A stretch of 64,000 nucleotides of DNA from Armatimonadota bacterium (GTDB lineage Bacteria; Sysuimicrobiota; Sysuimicrobiia; Sysuimicrobiales; Humicultoraceae). Position 1 is the stretch's first letter; each line of letters opens with the position of its first letter. The DNA lies in the NCBI GenBank assembly GCA_031459855.1, contig JAVKHP010000001.1, forward strand, positions 3,090,139 through 3,154,138, given 5' to 3'. Below, piece after piece: positions 1 through 7,875 of the stretch. The translations under genes and the position numbers were made by a program. The notes beneath the pieces are model-generated. The model made no database searches. It worked only from the letters and a program-made list of their open reading frames with translations, and was not told where the DNA came from.

Positions 1-376
1 GCTCCCGCGGCCAGTAGTTGACCAGCGCCCACCACGACGGGGTGTAGCCCAGCCGGCCCGTGAGCACGTTGGTCAGGACCGTCTCGCGCTTGACCAGGTT
101 GAACTGCTGGAAGATCATCCCGATCTGGCGGCGCAGGACGCGCAGCTGCTCGGGCGACAGCGCCGTGACGTCGACGTCGTCGACGTAGACCTTGCCGCTG
201 GTGGGCTCGATGAGGCGGTTGATGCACCGCATCAGCGTGGACTTGCCCGACCCCGACAGCCCGATGACGATGAGGAACTCGCCCGGGCGGACGGCGAAGG
301 TGACGTCGGTCAGGGCCCGGGTGCCGTCGGGGTAGACCTTGGTCAGGTGCTCGACGCGGACCGCCGCCCCGGCCAT
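1..376 (-). CDS. phnC: Phosphonate/phosphate ABC transporter ATP-binding protein, partial
   Basis: This is the N-terminal 125 codons of an ABC ATPase; the rest lies beyond the window edge. The Walker A motif GLSGSGKST is at residues 39-47 and the Q-loop region MIFQQFNLV lies near residues 88-96. The Q-loop wording and the following KRETVLTNVL stretch are typical of PhnC-type ATPases. The ATG start follows a GAGGAG-type ribosome binding site. It lies 71 bases downstream of a PhnD-like binding-protein gene on the same strand, so the pair very likely forms an importer for phosphonate, phosphite or phosphate; the permease should follow outside the window. The exact substrate cannot be told from sequence. 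Confidence 0.9.
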   Translation of the reverse strand, partial: MAGAAVRVEHLTKVYPDGTRALTDVTFAVRPGEFLIVIGLSGSGKSTLMRCINRLIEPTSGKVYVDDVDVTALSPEQLRVLRRQIGMIFQQFNLVKRETVLTNVLTGRLGYTPSWWALVNYWPRE

Positions 377-447
377 GGGCGCTCCTCATGCGGCGGGGGA
401 GAGGTCCGCCCCTCTCCCCCGCCTGTCCCAGCCCGCACGCCCGAGGG

Positions 448-1401
448 TCACCGCGGCCGTACGAGCTCCTCCAGGTTGAGCCCGAGGAACTTGGCCGCGT
501 CGCGGATCGGCTGGAAGTACTCGTCGAACGTCTTGAGCTTCGTCATCTTGTAGGTCGTGGTCAGCGCCTGGAAGTCGGCGAACCCCTGGATCTGGTACAG
601 GCGGTCGATCGTCTCCTTCCCCGGCGCGGTCTCGGCGATCCGCAACAACGCCTTGGCGGTGCGCTCCTTCACGTCCTCGGCCAGGCCGCGCCGGAAGGCG
701 ACGGTGTCGTTGGGGATGGGGTCGGTGTACATCAGCACCCTGACCTTGTCCTTGACGTCCCGGTACTGGGCCTCCACGCGGGTCCGCGCGTCGCTGAAGA
801 CCTCGTCACCGAACGTGGCGCCCGCGTCCACCGATCCCGTGTAGATGGCCAGGACCACCTTGTCGTGTCCGCCCGCGAAGACGACCTGACTGAAGAAGCG
901 GTCGGGGTCGATGCCGTGTTTCTTGAGCAGCGCGGCCGGGAACAGGTACCCCGACGCCGACGCCGGGTCGACGAACGCGAAGCGCTTCCCGCGCAGGTCC
1001 TGCAGGGACTTCACGTTGAGGTCGGCCCGGTAGAGGATCTGCGACTTGTAGAAGGGCAGATTGGCCCGAATGCTCACCAGGCGGACGTCCGCCCCGCAGC
1101 GCTGGTTGGCCAGCACGTAGGCGAACGGCGCGAGGAACGCCACGTCCACGCGGTTGGCGCACATCGCCTCGATGGTGGCCGCGTAGCTCGTGGGCACCTC
1201 CGCCCGCACCCGGTAGCCGGTCGCCACCTCCAGCATCTTCGCCAGCGTGCTGCCCGTGGCCAGCACCCGTTGCGCGTCCAGCGACGGGACGAACGCCAGC
1301 ACCAGGCTCGTCTGCCCTGCTGCCGGCGACACCGGACCGGCGGCGCCGACCGCCAGCCCGACCACCAGCGCCACCACCATGCTGCCCATGCGACGCGTCA
1401 C
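448..1401 (-). CDS. phnD: PhnD-family phosphate/phosphonate periplasmic-type binding protein
   Basis: This is the extracytoplasmic solute-binding subunit of the importer encoded with phnC just downstream. I chose the GTG start reading VTRRMGSMVV because it gives a compact signal peptide (RR, hydrophobic core, AAG end) and has a G-rich Shine-Dalgarno; an upstream in-frame ATG at 1458 is possible but adds an Arg-rich leader. The mature part has PhnD-family features: an early SLDAQRVLATG stretch, CANRVDVAFLAP (residues specifying a ligand-gated binding lobe) and FVDPASASGYLFPAALL, the signature found in PhnD/phosphite-binding proteins. About 317 residues, normal for the family. Ligand (phosphonate, phosphite or phosphate) is unresolved. 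Confidence 0.86.
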   Translation of the reverse strand: MTRRMGSMVVALVVGLAVGAAGPVSPAAGQTSLVLAFVPSLDAQRVLATGSTLAKMLEVATGYRVRAEVPTSYAATIEAMCANRVDVAFLAPFAYVLANQRCGADVRLVSIRANLPFYKSQILYRADLNVKSLQDLRGKRFAFVDPASASGYLFPAALLKKHGIDPDRFFSQVVFAGGHDKVVLAIYTGSVDAGATFGDEVFSDARTRVEAQYRDVKDKVRVLMYTDPIPNDTVAFRRGLAEDVKERTAKALLRIAETAPGKETIDRLYQIQGFADFQALTTTYKMTKLKTFDEYFQPIRDAAKFLGLNLEELVRPR

Positions 1402-1479
1402 GGCGACACCCCCATCGGGACGGCGCCTGCCGTCCCGCGCTCCCCCCACGGCTAGCATACCAGCCGGGTCGGGCCGCGG

Positions 1480-2007
1480 CTACTTGCGGGGCACGACGGT
1501 TACGGCGCTCACGCGACCCTGGTCGCCCTCGATGCGAAAGCGGATCCCCTCCGCCTCGTACGACAGCAACACCGCGCCCCGGCCCACGCCGGAGAGCCGC
1601 TCGGGCGGGCCGTAGTGCGTGAAGACGTCGCGGAAGGTCGACTGCCCCAACGCCACGCCCTTGCTCGTGACGAATCGGGCGTGGTCGGTGAAGATGAAGT
1701 CCACGCCGCCGGCCTCGCCCTGCCGCTTGGTCCACGAGACGACCAGCACCGACCGGTCGCCCTGCGGGTAGACCCAGTAGACGTTGAGCCCGCCGTCGGC
1801 GGCCCGATCGTTGGAGATCTCGTCGGGCATGCCCAGCCGGTTCAGCACCTGTTGCTGCGTCATGCCCAGCTGGATGTCGCCCACGGCATGTCCCGGCACG
1901 ATGATCCAGTTGGCCGGCCCCTGCGGCTGGGTGCGTGTCTGTGCGCTCCCCCCGACGGCCGTTGTCAGCACCAGCAGTACCGCCGCACCTGCGATGATCC
2001 CGCGCAT
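1480..2007 (-). CDS. Secreted protein with two BamE/SmpA-like half-repeats, function unknown
   Basis: This is a 175-residue protein with a clear signal peptide (MRGIIAGAAVLLVLTTAVGG followed by SAQ). After it come two similar segments: DIQLGMTQQQVLNRLGMPDE near residues 47-66, and GVALGQSTFRDVFTHYGPPE near residues 117-136. The pattern G-(M/S)-T-x3-V-x3-(L/Y)-G-x-P is the helix-turn signature of the BamE/SmpA-like fold, which is found in many small secreted proteins besides BamE. I do not claim it is BamE: no Gram-negative outer-membrane machinery is visible here and there is no lipobox cysteine. It sits 78 bases upstream of the phnD-like gene on the same strand and could share its transcript. 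Confidence 0.7.
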   Translation of the reverse strand: MRGIIAGAAVLLVLTTAVGGSAQTRTQPQGPANWIIVPGHAVGDIQLGMTQQQVLNRLGMPDEISNDRAADGGLNVYWVYPQGDRSVLVVSWTKRQGEAGGVDFIFTDHARFVTSKGVALGQSTFRDVFTHYGPPERLSGVGRGAVLLSYEAEGIRFRIEGDQGRVSAVTVVPRK

Positions 2008-2350
2008 CCCTGCTCCCTCCGATTTCGCCTCGACGCCCCGCTGCCGGCTCGCCGGATGACCCCATGGCGCCGGCGGCCGGCTCCCGGCGTCCGCGGTGTG
2101 CCATGGTTGCCCTTCAGTGTAGCACGTTCCCGCAGGCGTGGAGGGGTGCCCGGAGGCGAGCGCGCGACCGCACGGCGCTCATCGCACGGCGCCCGCCCGA
2201 CGCGGGCGGACGGGCGGCCGTCAGCCCCCTGCACACGCGTAGAGATCGGGCGCGAACGGAGCGCACGGCCGGCCTGGGGCCGCGCCCCGGAACGCGATCC
2301 GACCGGAGAGCGCGGCCTGGGGCCACGGGCCCGGGCTCAGCGGCCCGGGC
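2008..2350. other. Intergenic region, no gene seen
   Basis: This is very GC-rich sequence between the small secreted-protein gene and the end of nrdJ. Open frames across it have no plausible start, domain or codon pattern and overlap one another on both strands. The part next to nrdJ carries short G/C-rich repeats (separate entry). It should contain the promoter for the 2007-to-1 operon, but I cannot point to convincing -35 and -10 hexamers. Confidence 0.55.
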
Positions 2351-2354
2351 TCAG
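2327..2354. repeat. 14-bp tandem repeat overlapping the nrdJ stop codon
   Basis: Two adjacent 14-base units, GGGCCCGGGCTCAG and CGGCCCGGGCTCAG, differ at one position. The second covers the nrdJ stop codon. Each unit contains the self-complementary CCCGGG, so the transcript could form a GC-rich hairpin at the 3' end of nrdJ, but no U-tract follows; I do not call it an intrinsic terminator. Confidence 0.6.
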
Positions 2355-4822
2355 CATCGTGAGTACCCGCACTGCCGGCAGGTCGCGCAGCCGTTCTCGT
2401 GGACCAGCGAGCTGCCGCAGTCGGGGCAGATGCCGATGAACTCCAGGGCCATGTCACCCATGCCCCGGACCTGCTGCGCCTCCGCCACCCCCTCGCCGGT
2501 CCCCCCGGCCACGGGCGCGAGCGGCGACGCCGCGGCGGACGGGGCGAAGCGCAGCGTCTGCTGGCGGGCCCGCGGGCCGGGGTCGGGCAGCGCGTCGGCG
2601 CGCGGGAAGGCCTTGTCCGGGCGGAACCCGTCGCCGTAGAGCGCGCGGCCCAGGGCCAGGGCCACCGCCTGGGCGATGGTCGTCACGCGGACCACCGTGC
2701 CGTCGGCCGAGCGATCGAACGCCACCTCACGGCTCTGCACGCGCCAGAGCTGCTCGATGACGTCGCGGGGGTCCAGCCCGCCGCGCAGGGCCAGCGACGC
2801 CATGCGGCCGATCGCCTCGGCCTCCACGTCCAGCGAGTGCACGAACACCTCGCAGATGCCCAGCTCGTCCTCGTTGATGACCACGTAGACGCGACCCCGC
2901 GGCGTCTCCACGCGCTCGGTCCGACCGGTGGTCACCTTGGGGCGGGGCCGCGGCGTCACCGACAGCCGCGCCGGGGCCACCGGGGCGACGGTGGCGACGA
3001 CGGGTTGACTCCGCGCGTGCTCGTCGGTGATCAGGATCCCCTCGCGGCTCCCCTCGCGGTACACGGTGATGCCCTTGCACCCCAGCTTCCACGCCAGCAG
3101 GTAGATGCGCTCGACCTCCTCGGGCGGCGTGTCGTGGGCCAGGTTGACGGTCGAGGAGATGGAGTGGTCGATGTGGCGCTGGATCGTCGCCTGCATCCGC
3201 ACGCGCCCCTCGGGCCGGATCTGGTGGGCGGTCACGAAGTAGTCGGGCAGGTCCTCCTCGCGCTCCACCCCAAACCGCGCCATGTACTCCCGCACCAGCG
3301 GGTGGTACACGCGGAACACGTCCTGGGACAGCGACTCGCTGCGCCGAATGTACGACAGGTCGAAGATCGGCTCGATCCCGCTGGTCACGCCCGCCAGCGC
3401 GGCGCCCGAGCCGACCGGTGGCACCGTGAGCAGCGCGACGTTCCGCAGCCCGTGGCGCTCGATCCGCTGCCGCACCCGTGGCGCCAGCCCCTGGATGAAC
3501 GGTGAGGACAGGTGCGCGTCGCGGTCGTAGCCCGGGAAGGGACCCTTCTCGGCGGCCAGGGAGACGCTCTCGTCGTAGACCGTGTTCTTGATCCGGTCGA
3601 ACAGGCCGTCGACGAACTGGATCGCCTCGTCGCTGTCGTAGCGCAGGCCCAGCTTGATCAGCATGTCGCCCAGGCCCGTGAACCCCACACCGATGCGCCG
3701 CGAGTACAGGCTGGCGGCCTTCTGCGCGGGCAGGGGGTGCTTCTCGGCGTTGTAGTCCAGGACGTTGTCCAGGAACCGCGTGGCGTACCGCAGGGCCCGC
3801 TCCAGCGGGTCCCAGTCCACCCGGGCCTGGCTGGTGAACTCGTCGCGGACGAAGCCCGCCAGGTTGACGTTGCCCAGGCAGCAGCAGCCGTAGGGCTCCA
3901 GCGGGATCTCACTGCACGGGTTGGTGGTGATGACCCCCATGCCGTTGTACTCGGAGGTGGACCAGCGCTTGACGGTGTCCCAGAAGATGACGCCCGGCTC
4001 GGCGTAGTCGCGCGCCCCGCGGATCAGCTCCGTCCAGACCTCCCGGGCCCGGACCGTGCGTCGCACCGTGGCCCGCTCGTTCTCGAAGACCAGGTCCCAG
4101 GTACCGTCCTCCTCCACAGCCCGCATGAAGGCGTCGGAGACGCGCACGCTGATGTTGGCGTACCGCACCTTGTCCAGGTTCCGCTTCACCTTGATGAAGT
4201 CCAGGACGTCGGGGTGCGAATCGGCGATGGTGATCATGAGGGCGCCGCGGCGCCCTGCCTGCCCGATGGTGCCGGTGGTCAGGGAGAACAGCTCCATGAA
4301 CGACACGGCGCCGGTGCTGCTGCGGGCGGCGTTGTTCACCGGCGCCCCCCGGGGCCGGAGGATCGAGATGTCGGTCCCCACGCCGCCGCCCAGGCTGTAG
4401 GTGCGCGCCGCCTCCTTGGTCCACTCGAAGATGGCCTCGATGGAGTCGTCCTTCACGGGGAGGACGTAGCAGTTGAGCAGGGTGACGCGCTTGGGATTCC
4501 CCGCCCCGTGCATGATGCGGCCCCCGGGGATGAACCGGAACGCGTCGAGCAGCCAGTAGAAGCGCCGCTCCCACTCCTCCCGCAGCGCCGGCGTGGCCTC
4601 CACCGACGCCAGCTCGCGGGCGATGCGCCGCCACATCTCCTGCGGCGTGTGCTCCAGGACCCGGCCCTCGCGGTCCCGCAGGGCGTACTTGTCGTGGAAG
4701 ACGCGCGCCCGGAGCTCGTCGCCGCCGAACGCGGCAAGGGTCTGGGCTGGCAGGTCCGGTGCGGCGGCTGCGGCGAGGCGGGGCGATGCCAGCGGCTGCG
4801 AGAACGACGACGCGCCTTCCAT
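2351..4822 (-). CDS. nrdJ: Adenosylcobalamin-dependent ribonucleoside-diphosphate reductase (class II)
   Basis: This class II ribonucleotide reductase makes deoxyribonucleotides with coenzyme B12 as radical source, independent of oxygen. The predicted protein has 823 residues. The catalytic loop NPCSEIPLEPYGCCCLGNVN holds the conserved NPCxE motif (active-site Cys and Glu). An N-terminal stretch ending in FHDKYALRDREGRV matches the family. Near the C-terminus there is a TSCPD-type segment (ELGICEVFVHSLDVEAEAIG) and then a zinc-ribbon tail with CPDCG, CATC and CGYSRC, which supplies the reducing cysteines. I chose the ATG preceded by GGAGGTGCCCTG; upstream in-frame codons give low-complexity Arg/Ser sequence. 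It is 28 bases downstream of nrdR, so it is probably repressed by NrdR from the same promoter. No cobalamin riboswitch was recognised upstream. Confidence 0.95.
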   Translation of the reverse strand: MEGASSFSQPLASPRLAAAAAPDLPAQTLAAFGGDELRARVFHDKYALRDREGRVLEHTPQEMWRRIARELASVEATPALREEWERRFYWLLDAFRFIPGGRIMHGAGNPKRVTLLNCYVLPVKDDSIEAIFEWTKEAARTYSLGGGVGTDISILRPRGAPVNNAARSSTGAVSFMELFSLTTGTIGQAGRRGALMITIADSHPDVLDFIKVKRNLDKVRYANISVRVSDAFMRAVEEDGTWDLVFENERATVRRTVRAREVWTELIRGARDYAEPGVIFWDTVKRWSTSEYNGMGVITTNPCSEIPLEPYGCCCLGNVNLAGFVRDEFTSQARVDWDPLERALRYATRFLDNVLDYNAEKHPLPAQKAASLYSRRIGVGFTGLGDMLIKLGLRYDSDEAIQFVDGLFDRIKNTVYDESVSLAAEKGPFPGYDRDAHLSSPFIQGLAPRVRQRIERHGLRNVALLTVPPVGSGAALAGVTSGIEPIFDLSYIRRSESLSQDVFRVYHPLVREYMARFGVEREEDLPDYFVTAHQIRPEGRVRMQATIQRHIDHSISSTVNLAHDTPPEEVERIYLLAWKLGCKGITVYREGSREGILITDEHARSQPVVATVAPVAPARLSVTPRPRPKVTTGRTERVETPRGRVYVVINEDELGICEVFVHSLDVEAEAIGRMASLALRGGLDPRDVIEQLWRVQSREVAFDRSADGTVVRVTTIAQAVALALGRALYGDGFRPDKAFPRADALPDPGPRARQQTLRFAPSAAASPLAPVAGGTGEGVAEAQQVRGMGDMALEFIGICPDCGSSLVHENGCATCRQCGYSRC

Positions 4823-4850
4823 CAGGGCACCTCCATGGGCTGCGGTCGAC

Positions 4851-5369
4851 CTACCGGGGTCGCGTGTCAGGGATGGGGAGCAGCGGCACCTGCGCGCGCG
4901 CGGCTTCCTCGCGCCGCTTGCGTTCCTTGAGGGTCTCGATCTCCTCGGCAATCGAGTCGACGTCCCGGAAGCGGCGGTGCTCGGACGCAAACCGCACGTA
5001 GGCGACGTCGTCCAGCCGGCGCAGACGCTCCATGACCAGGTCGCCGATGGCGGCGGACGCGACCTCCTGGGCGCCCATCTGCCGGACCTCCCGTTCCACG
5101 TCGTCCACCAGCTGCTCCAGCGCCTCCATCGAGATGGGCCGCTTGCCGCACGCGCGCAGCAGGCCGTTCAGGATCTTCTGCCGGTCGAACGGCTCGCGCC
5201 GCCCGTCGCGCTTCACCACCATGAGCGGGGCCAGGTCGGGCCGCTCGTAGGTGGTGAACCGACGCCCGCAGGCCTTGCACTCGCGCCGGCGCCGCACGGC
5301 CCGGCCCTCCAGGACCGGCCGGGAGTCCAACACCTTACTGTCCTCGTGGCCACAGAGCGGGCATCGCAT
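4851..5369 (-). CDS. nrdR: Transcriptional repressor NrdR
   Basis: NrdR senses ATP/dATP and represses ribonucleotide reductase genes. The 172-residue protein starts with MRCPLCGHEDSKVLDSRP and has the zinc ribbon ligands C3, C6, C31 and C34 (the second pair in CKACGRRFTTYER). The ATP-cone follows from about residue 49 (MVVKRDGRREPFDRQKI). The length is slightly above the usual ~150-160 because of a charged tail rich in Arg, Lys and Glu. It lies 28 bases upstream of nrdJ on the same strand, the classic arrangement for autoregulation together with its target. A promoter with a possible operator is visible just upstream (5400-5429). Confidence 0.96.
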   Translation of the reverse strand: MRCPLCGHEDSKVLDSRPVLEGRAVRRRRECKACGRRFTTYERPDLAPLMVVKRDGRREPFDRQKILNGLLRACGKRPISMEALEQLVDDVEREVRQMGAQEVASAAIGDLVMERLRRLDDVAYVRFASEHRRFRDVDSIAEEIETLKERKRREEAARAQVPLLPIPDTRPR

Positions 5370-5399
5370 AGGGGGCCCCCACCGGTAGAGGCACCGTTG

Positions 5400-5429
5400 A
5401 TTCTAGGAGCCCAAGATCTAGCGTGTCAA
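5400..5429 (-). promoter_or_regulatory. Sigma70-type promoter of nrdR-nrdJ with NrdR-box-like spacer
   Basis: On the minus strand there is a perfect -35 TTGACA (5429-5424), an 18-base spacer and a -10 TAGAAT (5405-5400, five of six matches). The predicted start is near 5393, about 24 bases before the nrdR ATG. The spacer contains CTAGATCTTG, AT-rich and near-palindromic, placed where an NrdR dimer would block RNA polymerase. It is only a partial match to the NrdR-box consensus, so the operator role is inference. Confidence 0.7.
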
Positions 5430-5502
5430 CGTCGCCCAGCGCCGCTGGGACGCGCTGGGCGCGCGCGGGCGCCCGTTTTCGGGCCCGGGCTGGCCCCTGG
5501 CG

Positions 5503-6711
5503 TCAGTTCGTTCGCCGGTCCGCCTCGAGCAAGCGCGCCCCCAGGGCCAGCACCGGAACGGCCGCAAGCCCCAGCGACCCCACCGTCACCGCCAGGGCCC
5601 ACGGCCGGGCATCCCCCAGCAGGACCCCGCGGAACGCCCCCACCGCGTTCAGCACGGGCACCAACGGCGCCCACCAGGAGGCCGCCCAGTGGCCGAGGAA
5701 CGGCTCCAGGGCCACCGGCACCGCCACGAGCAGGTAGAGCGCCGTGAACGCCTGCTGCGCTTCCCCGAGCGTGCGTGCGCCCAGGCTGGCGGCGAGCTGG
5801 AGCGCCGAGAGCAGGGCCGCCAGGGACATCCCCACGACGAGCAGAAGGCCGGCAGCTGGTAGGGGCAGCGTCACCTCCACAGGCCCTGGTGAGAGCAACC
5901 GCGCGCCCAGCCGGGCCGACGCCACGCCCGCGGCCACCATCACCACCAGCGCGAGGGTCGCCGGCGCGAGGACCGCCAGGAACTTCCCGAGCACGATCGC
6001 CGACCGGGGTGCGGGCGCGGTCAGCAGCGCGTCCAGGCTGCCCCGCTCGCGCTCCCCCACCCCTACGTCGAGGGCGGCGTACTGCCCGCCCAGCAGCAGC
6101 CACACCGCCAGGAAGAAGGGCAGGGCCGTGGCCAGCAGGTGCGCGCCCACGCGATGCGGCGGCGCGACGTTTCGGGGCTCGAGGCCGATCGTGACCAGCG
6201 CCGCGGGGTCCAACCCCCGTGCCCGCGCCGCCGTCTCGAGGTCGTGGAGGGCCCGGCGCGCCACCAGCCTCGTCAGCCGCTCAAGCGCCGCGCGCGACGC
6301 CGGCCGACTCTCGTCGTACAGAATGACGACCCGGCGCGGCCCGCCGGGGCGCGGGCCGGTGTCCACCAGGACGGCGTCCACCTCGCCCCGCAGGAGGGCG
6401 TCCTGCGGATCGGAGACGGTCACCGGGTGCAGCACGCCTTCGGTGAGCCCATCGGCGACCAGCCCCCCGGCGTCGCCACCGGTGAGCGCTACCCGCACCG
6501 GCCGACGTTCCAACGCTGTCTGCTGCTGGCGCGCGAGCATCGGGAGGACGAAGACCGCAACGGGCATGAGCAGGGCCGGGAGGAGCACGGCTGCGACCAC
6601 CGTGCGCCGATCGCGGCGCGTCTCGGCGAGCTCCTTGGCCGCCACGGCGCGGGCCGCCCGCCACCACCGGCGCGGGTCCCGGCCTGCGCGGCCACCGGCC
6701 CGGGATCCCAT
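5503..6711 (-). CDS. ABC-2 type (NatB-like) transporter permease
   Basis: This is a 402-residue membrane permease. A cytoplasmic Arg-rich N-terminus with AAKELAETRRDRRT leads into the first membrane span (VVAAVLLPALLMPVAVFVLP). A large, mostly extracytoplasmic domain of ~150 residues follows, then five or so hydrophobic spans in the C-terminal half, including GERERGSLDALLTAPAPR, the coupling-helix motif typical of NatB/ABC-2 exporters. The ATG overlaps the stop of the upstream M50 protease gene as TGATG, so the two are translationally coupled. No ATPase gene is in this part of the window; it must borrow one or be encoded apart. Substrate unknown. Confidence 0.85.
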   Translation of the reverse strand: MGSRAGGRAGRDPRRWWRAARAVAAKELAETRRDRRTVVAAVLLPALLMPVAVFVLPMLARQQQTALERRPVRVALTGGDAGGLVADGLTEGVLHPVTVSDPQDALLRGEVDAVLVDTGPRPGGPRRVVILYDESRPASRAALERLTRLVARRALHDLETAARARGLDPAALVTIGLEPRNVAPPHRVGAHLLATALPFFLAVWLLLGGQYAALDVGVGERERGSLDALLTAPAPRSAIVLGKFLAVLAPATLALVVMVAAGVASARLGARLLSPGPVEVTLPLPAAGLLLVVGMSLAALLSALQLAASLGARTLGEAQQAFTALYLLVAVPVALEPFLGHWAASWWAPLVPVLNAVGAFRGVLLGDARPWALAVTVGSLGLAAVPVLALGARLLEADRRTN

Positions 6712-7793
6712 CACCACCCGAGCGGCAACCGGACCGCGCTCAGCATGAAGATCACCAGCAGCACCCCGCCCACGAGCCAGCGCGACCGGCTGATGGGGGT
6801 GACGTCGTCCAGGGGACCCACGTGGCCACGCCGCATCAGAAGGAGGATCAGCAGCGCCATGGGCAGGAAGCCCATGACCGCGGCCAGAGCGGCGCCAGCA
6901 TACGAGACCACCAGGTGCACCCGTGGGCCGAACAACGCTCGCACGGCGTGCCCACCGTCCAGCATCCCGGCCGGCAGCAGGTTGATGCTGGTGACGATCA
7001 AGCCGATCCAGCCAGCGAACAGCACGGGGTGGCCGAGCACGACCGCCTCGGGCGGACGCGGGAGCAGCCAGTCGACGAGCCAGCGGATGAGCAGCGGGTC
7101 GGGAATCGCCAGGAACCCTTCCAGGCCGGTCGGGGTCACCACGTACGAGCGCGAGATCCCGTAGAGGAGCACGGGAATGGCGGCCAGGAAGCCGGCCACG
7201 GGTCCGGACGCGCCCAGGTCCATGAGGCTGTCGCGGTCGGGCGCAGGGGTTCGCGTGACGATCACCGCGCCCATGGTGCCCACTGGCGGCAGCATCGGCA
7301 GGAAGTAGGGCAGGCTGGCGTCGATGCCACGGCGGATCGCCACAAGCTTGTGCCCCATCTCGTGCGCTCCCAGGATGAACATCACCGAGGCCGAGAACAG
7401 CACCCCGCCGGCCACGGGCGCGTCCAGGAACCCGGCGCGCACCAGCGCCTGCGACTGCAGGTAGCCCGCGACGAACGTCGTGGCCACGGTCGCCAGCAGC
7501 AGGAGGAGGTTGACCTGCCAGGCCCAGCGACCGCGTGGGGGCCTGGGCAGCAGCAGGAGCGCCAGCCGGCCGTCGCGCCGCCGCAGCAACGGGAGGAAGC
7601 CCAGCGGCTCCAGCCGGCGTCGCAGGTCCACGAACCGCACGCCGGGCGCGTCCATCGCCGGCAGGAAGAACAGGGGGGGCGCCTGGTCCGCCGGCACCGC
7701 GCCGGGGAAGAGCACCTCGACGATCCGGCGCGCGACCTCCAGACGCTCGGCGAGCGCCGGTCCGTCTCCTCCGACCGCTGACACGTCGTCCAC
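6711..7793 (-). CDS. Site-2-protease-like M50 family membrane metallopeptidase
   Basis: This is a predicted intramembrane zinc protease of 360 residues. The zinc-binding motif HEMGHK is present, and the distal motif region reads LLPAGMLDGGHA, matching the NxxPxxxLDG aspartate motif of M50 proteases. The first ~110 residues form a soluble segment; multiple hydrophobic spans follow, with GPVAGFLAAIPVLLYG resembling the family's GP-rich loop. It starts with GTG, and the ribosome binding site is weak. It lies 82 bases downstream of ftsZ and is stop-start coupled to an ABC-2 permease. The family cleaves membrane-bound anti-sigma factors or signal-peptide remnants; the substrate here is unknown. 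Its position after ftsZ hints at an envelope role but does not prove it. Confidence 0.87.
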   Translation of the reverse strand: MDDVSAVGGDGPALAERLEVARRIVEVLFPGAVPADQAPPLFFLPAMDAPGVRFVDLRRRLEPLGFLPLLRRRDGRLALLLLPRPPRGRWAWQVNLLLLLATVATTFVAGYLQSQALVRAGFLDAPVAGGVLFSASVMFILGAHEMGHKLVAIRRGIDASLPYFLPMLPPVGTMGAVIVTRTPAPDRDSLMDLGASGPVAGFLAAIPVLLYGISRSYVVTPTGLEGFLAIPDPLLIRWLVDWLLPRPPEAVVLGHPVLFAGWIGLIVTSINLLPAGMLDGGHAVRALFGPRVHLVVSYAGAALAAVMGFLPMALLILLLMRRGHVGPLDDVTPISRSRWLVGGVLLVIFMLSAVRLPLGW

Positions 7794-7875
7794 GATGCTG
7801 GCCTGGCCGGGACCGATCCGCCAGCGGGCGCGTGCGCCCGCCCGGCCGCGCGGATGGCGCCGGGACGCGCGGGCC

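Noticed and set aside
3512-4930. 472-codon plus-strand open frame antisense to nrdJ
   Set aside because: It overlaps a full-length conserved enzyme and has no domain pattern; an antisense shadow.
4823-4990. 56-codon N-terminal extension of NrdJ
   Set aside because: It overlaps nrdR and is Ser/Arg-rich; the internal ATG has an excellent ribosome binding site.
5370-5502. Cobalamin riboswitch upstream of the nrdR-nrdJ pair
   Set aside because: The space is short and no B12-box-like sequence or leader length suits it; a plain promoter is present instead.
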